Shown here: positions 22,901 through 35,800 of the stretch, piece by piece
Layout of the letters: each line of letters begins with the position of its first letter
Position numbering within the stretch: the first letter of the stretch is position 1
Assembly: GCA_003415625.1 (NCBI GenBank)
Contig: PYIU01000009.1
Location: 868,001 to 932,000, forward strand
DNA from: Aquanectria penicillioides
Lineage: Eukaryota; Ascomycota; Sordariomycetes; Hypocreales; Nectriaceae
DNA: 64,000 bases
Direction of reading: 5' to 3'
Position numbers and translations under genes: made by a program
Notes under the pieces: model-generated
Seen by the model: only the letters and a program-made list of their open reading frames with translations
Database searches by the model: none
Told to the model about the DNA's origin: nothing

Positions 22901-25688
22901 CGGCTACGCCTTCCTATCCGTGAACGGCCGCGCGCGGATCCACCAAGTGCTGCGCAGCCTCCTTGCCTTGGATATCGGGGGGGTTCCACCTGCGTCGCCC
23001 GGCATCTACCTGGGCATCGAAAAATTATCTCGAGTCAATTTCGTTGATGTAAATTGAAGAAAATAACAGGAGTGATTGCATCATGCCAGAATTGGGAAAT
23101 CCTTGGGTATGTGGCACGGTTATCTGTGTCTTGGCGGATAGCTTCCTCCCAATGACATCATCTTGTCGTCGCATACACCCAAGCGCGTCATCCAAGAGTC
23201 TCATAGGAGAGAAGAATATCTACCTATATCTCTGTCTGCATCGTTATCTCAGATAGCATAGAGTGCCGTCATGTGATGGTATGGCAAGGGTCGGCTCGCA
23301 ACGCCGTGCATTGCACAAGCTTTGTCGGTAACCAATGTTTGGTGCCAGCTGGGGATCGCCGACAAGTTTTTCCGTAGGTTCAAGGCTTTCCCTCTATTGT
23401 CCACTTGAGGCTTCGGGAATGCCTTGCCAGACGCCTTGATAAAGATGCATCAAATCCATTCCAAGCCTCTAGGTCTTGTCACGAAACGCGTCATCAATAG
23501 CGCGGAGCATCCCGGCCTGCCACTGCCATTGTGACGGGAGCCCTTGTGGCTCTTGGAGCACAGCTGGCATAGATCACTTGGCTGATGGGAATATGCCAAA
23601 GTTGAAAGTCGCCATTTCGTAGTTGGATGTCGAGCATTCCCGAGTCACGTCCCCCATGGGCATAAGAGGGATCTAGAGCACCGGAAAGGTAGCACGTGAC
23701 CCGTCGACTTGCCGTGTTTTCCCGATAACCTCCTGAAATTCAGTCCACTCCACCAAAAACGCGGTCTCATTACCCTACCCTAGAGACATCGTGGGCTTCA
23801 TCGGGCATCATCACCTCGTCTTCTATCGCCTCTGTTCCGATATTTCCCGGTTACTGTTGCAATCACGAGATTTTAGTCACCGCCATATTAATCGGTTGAT
23901 ACCGCCAAGCGAGTCTGTGTGCCTGTTCTCGCTTCAGCGAACCCTGATTATATGTCCAAGCTTTTTTCACGAGCCTCAAGTACATGCATTGATTTGCTGA
24001 CGACATGTCCATGGGTAAGGAATATTTGGACCACAATTCCATGACTGGCATGTATATTAGTTTAGTTTTCAGTCGATCAACATTATCTACAAGTCAATAG
24101 CTATATACCAAAAAATCAGATAGTAAAGAACGCTATGTTGACACCAATAGTGATCATTGGCAACGCTTCAATTCGCTAGTTCTAGAGCAAGCATGTAGAT
24201 AAGATTACATCCCGAAGATCCCTTTAAATCCACCTTTTGCTACCCTGCACCCCAAACGCGAACATCATCACGCAACTCCCCCCTTAGCTCCAAGGGGTAA
24301 TCCGACCTGCCCAATGGCGGAAGGCGGCCCTTGATGTCTCCTCAGCAGAGCCTCCACAGCATCCCTCAACATCCTATTTACGATTATCTTCTGGCTGCAA
24401 CGTGTTGCCTGACGCTCCTGCAAATGACTACATGTTCCACCCGCAATAATGTCTTTCGTCTGATAGGGTTGGGGGATCCACCATCACCAGACTTCTGCTA
24501 CGCGGGATCGCCGAAAACACCGGTGAGGCACCATTGGTATTTGAGAAATCACGGGACAGTCGACTGACTGGAATATCGATCCGGTGGCGGCACCATCTTT
24601 ATTTGGCAGCACGGTGAAGTGCTGATACCCGCGTCCCACCATGGCCCGCTTTGATTCGACCTTGACCCCGATGTTGGGCATCGCATCTGCAAGGATATAC
24701 AGACAGAACATTCGAAAATGCCATTTTATTTTCGTTCACCGTGGACCCTTCGTAGCCGAGGTCTCAAAGGGGGTTGCTACGAACAGACCCATAATGTGGG
24801 ATGCTGAAGACATGTCTCACCATGCACGGTTCATCCCGTCCCCCAAAGTTTCGTCTCAAGCAGAAAGGGTTTTACGGATGGACCTACGAGAACTAAAACA
24901 TGAGCCGCTAACGCACGAGTCATGAAAGACTCGACAAGCTGCATCCGGAAAAAAAATAAAATAAGAGGATTGAAACACCACGCTCTGCCGTGGTCCACTC
25001 TTGCCGCTCCCGTTACCGCATTCCAGCAGTTGCAAGCCACGTTCCAGAAGCACGGGAGAATGCTGGGGGTATGTCCCACAGGGCTGTCCGCTATTCCAAT
25101 GTGCGCAACGGCTGACATAACGACCGACAAACCCACGAATCCTATCAAACCCCCACGCATTCACCGAGAAGGTTTCGCATACGGTGACGTTGTCTCACCT
25201 TGACACTTCCCACGCAGGTGGGTCCGGGTCGGCTGTCGTTGGCGATGCGGTCGGGCGTTCTGCCGGGCGGTGGTCCCACATGGCGTGTTGTAAGGTGAGC
25301 GTTGAATGAAGAGGTGACCGAGGAGGGAAGCAGGTGGAGATAAGGAGAAGCTGCTGTTCGTTAGGATCGTGGCCGGGAGGGCGGGATCGTGCCGGTTGGG
25401 CCTCGCTCGGGGGCGCAAGGTGTAAGGTCAGCGATATGCTAAGGGGTCAGGGTCGGGATCGAGGTCTCGATGAAGCTTGTGGCCTGTTCAGAGGCACGAA
25501 AATTCTAAGGGATGAGCACCACGGTTCTCATATAAACCAAGTTGAATCCTCGGGAGAAGTCGGGTTGGAACCAATTCGATATCCAGAGTTCAATAGAAAT
25601 ATATTGCACACTCGTGCTCAAGAAGCTTCGTTTTGATCATCAAGTTGGACCGTCAAGTTTAGACCAACATCTCAGAGAAACCACCAAC
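19947..25688. other. Intergenic, 5.7 kb without a supportable gene
   Basis: This long stretch lies between the divergently transcribed small gene (minus) and alcohol dehydrogenase (plus), so both promoters should lie in it. The longest open frame (21051-21812, 253 codons, plus) has random composition, no motif and no splice context; I do not call it. GGTGGTGG-type runs occur near 20025-20060, immediately upstream of the small gene. No transposon ends, tRNA or 5S gene were recognised. Confidence 0.45.
25531..25536 (+). promoter_or_regulatory. Possible TATA box of the alcohol dehydrogenase gene
   Basis: A perfect TATAAA lies 153 bases upstream of the alcohol dehydrogenase ATG, a distance that would allow an untranslated leader of about 120 bases. 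The frame is open upstream of the ATG but contains no earlier in-frame ATG. Assignment rests on position and sequence only. Confidence 0.35.
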
Positions 25689-27185
25689 ATGGCTACCAAC
25701 AGGGACTACATCTTCGAGGGCTGGATGGGCGAGGACCCTTCCTCCGCAGAGGGAAACATGGTCTGGAAGCAATATGAGCCCAAGCCTTGGGAGGAGACCG
25801 ATGTTGATATCAAGATTACCCACTCGGGCATCTGCGGCTCTGATATTCACACCCTGCGAGCAGGATGGGTATGTCTTCATAATTGGACACTGTCCAACTG
25901 TTGCTTTCTTGGTTTTCGATGGAGATGCTAACAATGATCAGGGCCCAACCGACTTCCCCTGCGTCGTCGGCCATGAAATTGTCGGCGTTGCAGTCCGGGT
26001 CGGATCCGAAGTGGAGGGTGACATCAAGGTCGGAGACAGGGTCGGAGTCGGAGCCCAGACGGATTCGTGCCGAAGCCGGGACGGACCCTGCACGGCGTGC
26101 GAACACGACCAGGAGAACTACTGCAAGGAGATGCACCTCACATACAACACAACATACCGCACTGGCGGCAAGGCGTACGGCGGGTATGCTCTGTACCACC
26201 GCAGCCCGTCGCGCTTCGTCATCAAGATCCCCGACGGCCTCGCCTCCGAGCACGCCGCCCCGATGCTCTGCGGTGGTGTAACCGTCTACTCTCCCCTCAA
26301 GGTATTCGGGGCCGGTCCCGGAAAGCGAATCGGTGTCGTCGGTGTCGGCGGCCTGGGCCACTTTGCGGTGTTGATCGCCAAGGCCATGGGAGCCGACAAG
26401 GTGGTGGGAATTTCCCGAAAGGCGAACAAGAGGGAAGAGTCGTTGGCGCTCGGCGCGGATGAGTATATCGCAACCGACGACGACGAGGACTGGGCCAAGA
26501 AGAACGCAGACACTCTCGACCTTATCATCTGCACTGTCTCATCACCCAAGGTACGTGTCAATCTCTATTCATTGTAAGCCGCATGCGATACACGAGACAT
26601 ATACCCAGTCCAGCATCTGCATCATCGCTGCGTTGTGCACCATTGCAGAGCTACCGTCGACGGAGGCGTTAGCGGCAGGTAGTTTGCAGTTGTGCGCTGT
26701 GATGCCGAGCCTTTTTTTCGTATTCCCAACACCATTCTTCTTGGGTTGCTCCACCACACCGGACCATCCGCATACCATTGTCCTCTCCTCCCTTCCCCCT
26801 CACTCTCCACTGCACCACCGAGCATCCTCGGTCTGCACTTTGAACCGCTGTGGCTGAACCCAAGAACGCCGTCTAATTATCTCTTTACTTGCAGATGCCC
26901 CTACATGAATACTTTGAGCTTTTGAGATTGGACGGCACACTTGTGCAGGTTGGCATCCCCGAGGAGCCTATCCCCCTGAGCGCCTGGGCGTTGGTCCCCC
27001 AGCGAAAGAGGCTGGTTGGGTCGCTCATCGGAAGCCCCAGGGAGATTGAAGAGCTCTTCCAGCTCGCAGCCGACAAGCAGATCGTGCCATGGGTCGAGAT
27101 GCGGCCGATGACTGAGGCCAACCAGGCCATTGTGGACATGGAGGCTGGCTTGCCCAGATTCCGGTATGTCTTGAGGAACGAGTGA
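25689..27185 (+). CDS. Zinc-dependent alcohol dehydrogenase, cinnamyl/ADH6-ADH7 type (NADP)
   Basis: Three exons: 25689-25868, 25942-26550 and 26895-27185, all joins in phase 0, giving 359 residues, the normal family length. Catalytic zinc residues are visible as Cys49 in GICGSD and His71-Glu72 in VVGHE. Structural zinc ligands are Cys103, Cys110, Cys113 and Cys121. The Rossmann glycine motif VGVGGLGHFAV lies near 190-200. It is followed by ISRKANKRE, where Ser-Arg-Lys is typical of NADP(H) binding. Such enzymes reduce aromatic and aliphatic aldehydes with NADPH, or oxidise the alcohols, in the cytosol. Intron 1 is 73 nt but intron 2 is 344 nt, unusually long here. The protein joins smoothly across it (VSSPK to MPLHEY), so no exon seems missing. 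A TATAAA lies 153 bases upstream. Confidence 0.92.
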
Positions 27186-30100
27186 TGAAGGGGCTGCTCA
27201 TCGGGACCTCATGACACACGTCCTTTGTTCTTTGCGTCAGTTTTTGTTTGACCGAGGGGAGACATCCTGCCTGGCGCATCAGTTCCTTCATCCCGGGTTT
27301 CCAGCATCCATTCCAGTCCTTGTAACATTAGTCAAGAGTTAGCATTGATAGCACCTGATGTGGTATAAATTTTTTTTTTGAGCGAGCAGGACAATAATAG
27401 AGACGATTTGAATGACATTCGGAACACGGTCAAGACTGATCAATAGCAATCAATGCGGCCGCCGAAGGGCCACAGGACTCTATGTATGCGTGAATGACGA
27501 GCTATTGTCACTGTTTACTACCCACATCATTGTGAATGATCACATTGCCATCTTTGGTGCCCACCAGTTCCTTCTGCCTAGAACGCGAAAGGGACCACGA
27601 GAACTCACTACGGCATCGTCGGACAGTTGGATGTCAGACTTGGATGGGCCCAAGAGAACGCCGATAATTTCTTCCAAACTCAGTAGCCACCGAGACTACT
27701 GTCCAACCAGCTCAATAGCTTAGATGGCGGGCAACGGGCCTCGTCAACAAACCCCTACCCCCTGCGCTCAGCTCGTCCTAGGCCGGCCAAAGACCCATTC
27801 CCAGACGGGTTCTCGCGTGTATTCGCAAGTGGGAAGAAACTATCTGCGCACCCTGGTCCCAGCACCTCGGAGCTTGTTATCTTCCTGGTGCAGGGATGTC
27901 TTGGTGACCTGATGGCCCAGGCAGGCAGAGCAGCCCTCCATCCTTTGCCAAGCTGCTGGCAAGGCGCCCAGGGCTGGACAGGGCTGGACAGGGCTTTTGG
28001 GACCGGAGCTTATTGGGGCTGACCCGGTTCGAAGCGAGAAGCGAGAAAAAAAAAAAAGGAAGACTGGAAGGGATGAGATGGTCTGTGTGGTGAGTGCGAA
28101 TCGTCGAGGCAAAGTCCTAGGCTTTGATCACTGGGCGGCCAGGGGACAGGGCATGAAGGAAGCAGCCATTTGGACTTTGGAAAAGTTTAGCTTTCTTGCG
28201 TTTTTTTTTGTTTTTGTTTTCTCCCTTTGTTGCGTCAATTGGCACAGCGTGGGCTGATGTTGGTCGTGGTGATTGGGACTTCGGGTTCCCCACGGGGGAT
28301 GGCTGTGTAAGAGAGGATCCGTAATGTCTGGTGGCCAGTGCAGCCAGTTAAGTCGTCGAGTGATGCTTGCAGGTGAATACGGCGCGGTATTATTTTGGCA
28401 CTAGACCGATAAAGAACACCAAGAAAAACAAGACAAAAAAGGCACCATCATATTTGTGCATCGGGCTCTGGGGATGCATGCATAAAATATGGGAACAAGT
28501 AGTAGCGTGCATATATGGGTTGGGACATACTGGAGTGCATCTACCGGTGCGTAGGGCGGAAGGTTTCTTCCTGTTTCCTCGCTTGTTTTTGCCCGCTAAG
28601 TCTAAGACAAGAAGCGAACCCGGAAAGTCGGATCGCTGAAGAGCTATCCGTACTGTATGAACTGACCTTGGCCCAGCTCAGGGTGTACCAAGGCATCCGT
28701 GATGATCAGGGTCCTCATTCATGGTAGAGCCCCACTCTTGGGCTCGTCATGGACCTCGTCGACGCCGAGCACGAAGCTGAGCTTAGGGTGGCTGAGGAGG
28801 AGCTGGGCGGGTAGAAGTCTATCGAAGCGAGTAAAATTACTCCGCACCCTGGGCAATATTTTAGGAGGCGAGAAACAAAACCAGCCAGTACGGATATGGG
28901 GCAGTAGTCAGGAACGGGTCGCCGCGCTCGCAATCAGCGAGCCCGGGGGACTCGAAGGGCCCCGCTGGAGCTGGGGTGACTACGCAGACTTGGCGCTGCG
29001 CTAGTGATATGAGAGATGAGATGAGGAGATTTGGCCCTGGATTAGTCTGCGCTAAAATGTGGGCAGGACGAAAAGAGGGGGAAAAATCGAGCAAAAGGGG
29101 CAATTTTCTTGGACCTGGACGGCACAGCCAAGAGGCAACAACGCCGCCTCAGCCCACACAGCAACGACGCACGGCACGGCGGGTAGGATAATCGGTAGGT
29201 AGTGCTACGCTACACAAAAACGTAGGGAGTGCATCACGATGGTCTCTCAGCATCGTTGGGTGCACATGTCTCATCTGTAATGTGCCGATCCGTGCTATTG
29301 TTTTGTCTCGGGAGGGGCTTTAGTTGAAGACGGGGCGGCTGAGCGCCTTGTGCGGTTTGGATAAACGTGGAAATGTCTCGTCACACACCCACGGGCGGGA
29401 CGGTGGGCAATTGGATTTGAGGTGGAGGAGGAGCACTTCGTATGGATGAAGAGGGGGCGCCGCATTTGCTGCCCGTGGCAGGGCAAACCATCGAAAGATA
29501 CGTACAGATGTAGATGCAAGATGCAAATGATTACAGTACCTACCATAGTCCCATGCAATGTAGGACGCCCACGCAAGAGGAAGGAAAAAAAAAATATAGT
29601 TTGCAAGGTTGCGCATTGCACAATCCAACATGGGAAATGCGAACACAGGGCTGGGTGAGCTAGGGCACGGCAGCCTCTCAGACCGGTGCTTCAGAATGTC
29701 CAGCCGCATGCTGTCAGCGGCACGGCAAGCAGAGCAAACATTGAGTTCTGAGTGATGCGTTCTGCAAGGGACTCCCGGCCGCGCAGGGGATCTTAGAGTG
29801 GAGACGTCGGCACAGAGCGGCAAGGGGCCGCGGGGCGAGGCGAGGTAGGATGGCAGGGTGATGTGCACCTTGGGAAGCCAATCAGGGGCAGTCGTTTATC
29901 TCGAGCATTACTAAGTAAGGGGATCGAAATTGTGTCCGTCAGCGATGATCTCGCCCAGGTGCACAGCCTGGGCAGCTCGGCTGTCGCAGCTGTCAGCGTC
30001 TGGCATAGATGATCGGCACTTTTCCCAGAATCCTTGGAGTGCTTATTATTCGGCACATGGAGTAATGTACATCGGATGAAGGGCCATCAAAGCATCGAGC

Positions 30101-32895
30101 TTCGCGCCACCATCTGGCTCTTGCGTCCGTCAAAAGGTCTGATGGTCGGTCAGCCTGGCTGACGGTTGCAGAGGAGATATGCAAACCGCTGCGCACCACC
30201 TCTACTTGCAAGCATATCATCGTTGTCGTGTGCAACTGCAATGCAATGGATCTTTGAGGGGCGCCACAGTATGCTGTGCAATTTCCCCGATATGCCAGAA
30301 TCGGGATGGAATTATGCACAATGCGGTCCGCTACTGCACAGGCGAGGGAGCGAACCGCTGGGTGATGTGATTCGGATGCTTACGGCGCAGAGCGGAAGCT
30401 GTCGACCGGCTCTTCCTTGGATCCGCGCCAACGACGCCATCAACTCGCAAAGTTGCTCCGCTTACGGTGTACTGTCCCTGGGCTATCGTTGCAGCACCGG
30501 GTGTTGAGCCCTGGGCTTATTATCATCGCATCTGGCGGTGGCTTTGTTGGTACATGCGCATAGGGTGAAGCAGCTTGGGGATATTGAGGGGGCGTCATCT
30601 TTTCGTGAGTGCGCCGTGACACATAGGAATCCGCCTGAGAAAGAAAGAAAAAAAAATAATGGTGAACAGGGCTGAAGGCATCCGGCTAGCCTCCCGGGGA
30701 CCCACGTGTGTTGCGTCCGTGTACGCGGGCTGGAAGGGGGGAGTCACTCACCGATATTGAAGGGATGCCGCGTACAGCTCAGGAGCTGGCCCGGCGAAGC
30801 TCAATAGACTCTAGTGTGAAAAAAAACTCCCCCCAAACCCGAAATCATACCTTTTCGATATGAGTGGTGGGCAAACGCCAAGCCCCATCACCGTTTACGA
30901 GCCGCAGGCTCATTGCGCATGCTCAAAGGTGATGGTGGCATGGCTGCAGCAGTAAAGGCCGTTGAGGTGAACACGAGGATCAGCCCAATTACAAAGAACC
31001 TAATCATGCGCCAAAATCCTTTCACTGAAATAGAATGGAGCAACAGGATTCGATGACGCCCACGGTGTAGATACGGGCATGGTGAGGGGAGGGCGGCGGG
31101 GACGCAGGATGAAGATCCCTTCTCCTCTTAGAGGGTTCTCTCCATTGCATCTCTAGTTTCTCGCTGCCGAGCTCCGAAAATTGACGATTAGACACTGATG
31201 GACATTGCGTGCAGTCTATCCTGTAGCGGATGTGGATCTACAGATTTCGCCACGCCATCGTCTCCATTTTGGCGTTTTTTTTCGTCCTCAGTTTGTCCCT
31301 GCGCTACGTCTATCTTGGTGTGATTGACAAGATCAGCCGCTCCGTTTGGGTGACGGGGCTACCGACGGACGATCTCACAATTCATTTCTTATCAGGAAAC
31401 GGCGAAGTTGACCATCAGGCCTAAAAATAACAGAGATGGTGGAAATGAGCAGGTACACGAGAGTTTACGGATACTGGCCAAAGTCCCGTAATCTACATGC
31501 ACACTCAAGGAGATGGGATGGGTGGATGGGTGGATGACACTAAGAAAGTCCTAGGGAGGTCGTCCAAGGCAGAGGGCAGGGAGGCTCACGGACCACACAT
31601 AATCGTTTGCAGAGAATCGAACTCAAGCAAACAAAGGACCCGACAGACATGGCGGTGATAGCAGCAACGCCAATGGCAGCAACAATAGCTGGTAATGGAG
31701 CAGAATAGCACAAGCCATGGCATCAAAGCCAAGACGGCTGCATCACGAGTCCTCGAATCGTCGATTCCAGACCCGATGACAGCTCCAAACGGATGTCATC
31801 AGACAGTAATCGCCGTATTACACCGTGGTATGGCACACACACAGTCTCACCCTTTCAACGATACGCCGACGGCAAAAAGCAGACCAAAGAAATTCTACGA
31901 AGTAGAGTGTTATTCTCCAACGTGCCGCGCCAGGCACAGCGCAGCAGTGGCTTGACGCCTCCAACGCCTTCCATAGGGGGTCCCGAAACGCCCGCCGGGT
32001 GTTCAACAACCGTAATGTCGACGCCAAACCATAGCGCTAACGTCCGGTAATCTTGCTGGAGACTGCGAGGACGGCCCCCCCACCGCGCCGCCCCCGTTGA
32101 AGAGCCTCGAGCGGCTTAGGGCCGGTGGTTTGGGGCGCTTCGACCATTTCTCTTTCGGGAAAGCGCGCTAGCGTAGTCAGGGGTTCACCCATGGACCTGC
32201 AGGCGTGGTGGGTTCCTGCCAGGGGTTACCCAGGATCAGACGCTGGGGCAAGCCACGTTCTGCGCTGGGCGCCACCGGTCAGCCCAATGACGAGGACCCA
32301 CTCCCGCCTTCACGACCTCTCTCTTTCACAACCAGCTCCATCCAAGCTTCAATACACTCGGAGACTATTGTTCCCTCTTCCTCCATGCGCCGCCCGCGTC
32401 GCGGCGATGACCAGATGTGCCTTTCTTGCCCCGATGTGGCCTAGCCTCTCCACGCTCCGGTGCCCTGGTCACTTAGGCTACGCCAGTGCTTCTTGTCTCG
32501 ATAGCGGCTGAAGCTAACGCATCCGCAGGCATACACGCCCGCATCATGGCATTTTCCAAGGCGGATCAAGGCCACGGAGTCAGCGAGAGGCGAGAGGTAC
32601 CGACCCAGTCGCACACGGTCGCCTGGTACGAGACGAAAGCCCACATCCCCAGTCGATGGGAGAGCTGGGAGTTCAGATGCCGCACCCAGGTCGTGTCCAT
32701 TTAAAGGACCATGATCCGGCTCTTCACCGTCCACGCCTTTCCTTTCTATTTTCTTTCTGTTCATCCTTAATACCATTCTTTCATTACATCCCTCCGCTCG
32801 CGGAGTATTCAGTACTCAGCTACCTCTGAGTAACCGACCAGAGTCCATTCGTTGATCTGTCATTCGTTTTAACAGTCAAAAAATAATCAAAAAGT
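27186..32895. other. Intergenic, 5.7 kb without a supportable gene
   Basis: Downstream of alcohol dehydrogenase and upstream of the repeat-rich wall protein. Numerous short frames on both strands lack motifs. Homopolymer runs appear at 27369-27378 (T), 28047-28058 (A), 28200-28210 (T) and 29584-29594 (A). GGATGGGTGGATGGGTGGATG lies near 31513-31534. The last 500 bases should hold the wall-protein promoter, but I see no clear core element. Confidence 0.45.
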
Positions 32896-35800
32896 ATGAA
32901 GAGCGTTCTTATCTTGAGCACTCTGGCCTTCGGCCTGGTGTCAGCCGGTGGCCGTGGAAACGGTAACGGCAACCACAACGGCAACCACAACGGCAACCAC
33001 AATGGCGGCGGCAACGCTCCAACCTGCAACCCTGACAGGTGTTACAACTACATGGTCGGCGACGGCGACTGTGATATTGCCTTCTGCAAGGAGTTCCTAG
33101 AGAGCGAGTGCGAGGAGGACGACGATGTTCGACGTGATATCCGCAGGAAGTGCAGCGGTGGCCTCGGCCCTGTTGCCCGCGTGAGCTCCGCTTGCTCTTG
33201 CATTGTCTCCGCCACCCAGACAACTACCAGCCAAATCACAACCTCAATTCTGGCGACCACCACCTCGATCTCAACTCCCACCACCACTCCCGCCGATGAC
33301 GAGGACTGCGACGATGAGGATACACCGACTCCCACCCCAGTTGCCTCAACTTCTTCCGGTGCCGTGACAACCCCCGCCGATGCCAACACCACTCCTGCCG
33401 GTGCTACCACCACCCCCGCCGATGCCGGTTCCAACACCAGCAGCACCTCTGAGGATTGCGATGATGACGAGACCCCCACCAGCACTCCGGTACCCACCAC
33501 TCCCGCTGCCGGCACTACCACCACCGCTGCTGAGACGACTCCTGGCTCCGAGACCACACCCGGTGCCGAGACCACACCCACTGCTGGTACTACCACTCCT
33601 GGCTCTGAGACTACTCCGGGTGCTGAGACCACTCCCACTGCTGGTACTACCACTCCTGGCTCCGAGACCACTCCTGCTGCTGGCACCACCACCACCGGTG
33701 CTGAGACTACTCCCGGCTCTGAGACTACTCCCGGTGCCGAGACCACTCCCACTGCTGGTACCACCACTCCCGGCTCCGAGACCACTCCTGGCTCTGAGAC
33801 CACTCCCGGTGTCGAGACCACTCCCACTGCTGGTACCACCACTCCTGGCTCCGAGACCACTCCCACTGCTGGTACTACCACTCCCGGCTCCGAGACTACT
33901 CCCGGCTCTGAGACTACTCCTGCTGGTACTACCACTCCTGGCTCTGAGACTACGCCTGCAGGTACTACCACTCCCGGCTCCGAGACTACTCCCGGCTCCG
34001 AGACCACTCCTGCTGGTACTACCACTCCTGGCTCTGAGACTACCCCTGCTGGTACTACCACTCCTGGCTCTGAGACCACTCCCGCTGGTACTACCACTCC
34101 CGGCTCCGAGACCACTCCCGCTGGTACTACCACTCCTGGCTCTGAGACTACTCCCGGCTCTGAGACCACTCCTGCTGGTACTACCACTCCTGGCTCTGAG
34201 ACTACTCCTGCTGGTACTACCACTCCTGGCTCTGAGACTACTCCTGCTGGTACTACCACTCCTGGCTCTGAGACTACTCCCGGCTCCGAGACCACTCCTG
34301 CTGGTACTACCACTCCCGGCTCTGAGACTACTCCTGCTGGTACTACCACTCCTGGCTCTGAGACTACTCCCGCTGGTACTACCACTCCCGGCTCCGAGAC
34401 CACTCCCGCTGGCACTACCACTCCTGGCTCCGAAACCACTCCTGCTGGTACTACCACTCCCGGCTCCGAGACCACTCCCGCTGGTACTACCACTCCCGGC
34501 TCCGAGACCACTCCCGCTGGTACTACCACTCCTGGCTCCGAGACCACTCCTGCCGGTACTACCACTCCCGGCTCCGAGACCACTCCCGCTGGTACTACCA
34601 CTCCTGGCTCTGAGACTACTCCCGCTGGTACTACCACTCCCGCTGGTACCACCACTCCCGCTGGTACCACCACTCCTGCTGGCACCAGTACTCCTGGCTC
34701 CGAGACCACTCCCACCGGTTCTTCCTCTACCTCCGGCGCCGAGACTACTCCCACTGCTAGCACTACGACTCCTGGTTCCGAGACCACTCCCGCTGGTACT
34801 ACTACTCCCGCTGGTACTACCACTCCCAACGGCTCTACCACTGGTTCTGAGACCACTCCCGCTGGTACTACTACTCCCGCTGGTACTACCACTCCCAACG
34901 GCTCTACCACTGGTTCTGAGACCACTCCCGCTGGTACTACTACTCCCGCTGGTACTACCACTCCCAACGGCTCTACTACCACTGGTTCCGAGACTACTCC
35001 CGCTGGTACGACCACTGGTTCCCAGACCACTCCCAACGGCTCTACTACTACTGGTTCCGAGACCACTCCCGCTGGTACTACCACTCCTAACGGCTCTACT
35101 ACCACTGGTTCCGAGACTACTCCCGCTGGTACGACCACTGGTTCCCAGACCACTCCCAACGGCTCTACTACCACTGGTTCCGAGACCAGTCCCAACGGCT
35201 CTACTTCCACTGGTTCTCAGACGACCCCTAACGGTACTGGCTCTACTACCGTCGCTTCTTCGACTGGTGCCTCTACCACTGGTTCCCAGACCACTCCCAA
35301 CGGCTCTACTACCACTGGTTCCGAGACGACTCCTAACGGTACTGGCTCTACTACCGTCGCTTCTACCACTGGTGTCTCTTCCAGTGCTTCTTCATCCGTC
35401 CCCGGCTCCACGTCTGAGTCCACCACTGCCACCGGCAGTGCCTCCACCACCACTGCTGTCTCTCAGAGCACCATTTCCAGCTCCGTCTCCAGCACCTCTT
35501 CTGGTCTCCCCAGCATGAGCTCTAGCACTGCTACCGGTGCCAGCACCAGCAACTCCGGCTCTGGCGTTGCTCCTTCTACCACCAACGGCTCTGGCTCTGG
35601 CTCTGGCTCCACCACCACCACTGCTGGCCCCGACATGACCACCTCTACCTTCTTCACCACCCAGACCTATACCGTGACTTCTTGCGCTCCCACCGTCACC
35701 AACTGCCCTGTTGGCAAGGTTACCACCGAGACCGTCGCTGTTTACACGACCGTCTGCCCCGTTGGCCAAGAGTTCACCACTTCCACCGTCTACAGCACTA

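Noticed and set aside
22623..23057. 144-codon plus-strand frame
   Set aside because: No motif or hydrophobic pattern; the opposite strand is also open. Not distinguishable from chance.
27186..32895. Search for transposon ends, tRNA or CRISPR-like arrays
   Set aside because: No terminal inverted repeats, regular direct repeats or cloverleaf seen; only homopolymers and short G-rich repeats.
33380..35518. 712-codon Pro/Leu-rich frame on the plus strand
   Set aside because: It is the second frame of the wall-protein repeat, with no independent start context or domain; the real frame has signal peptide, Cys domain and GPI end.
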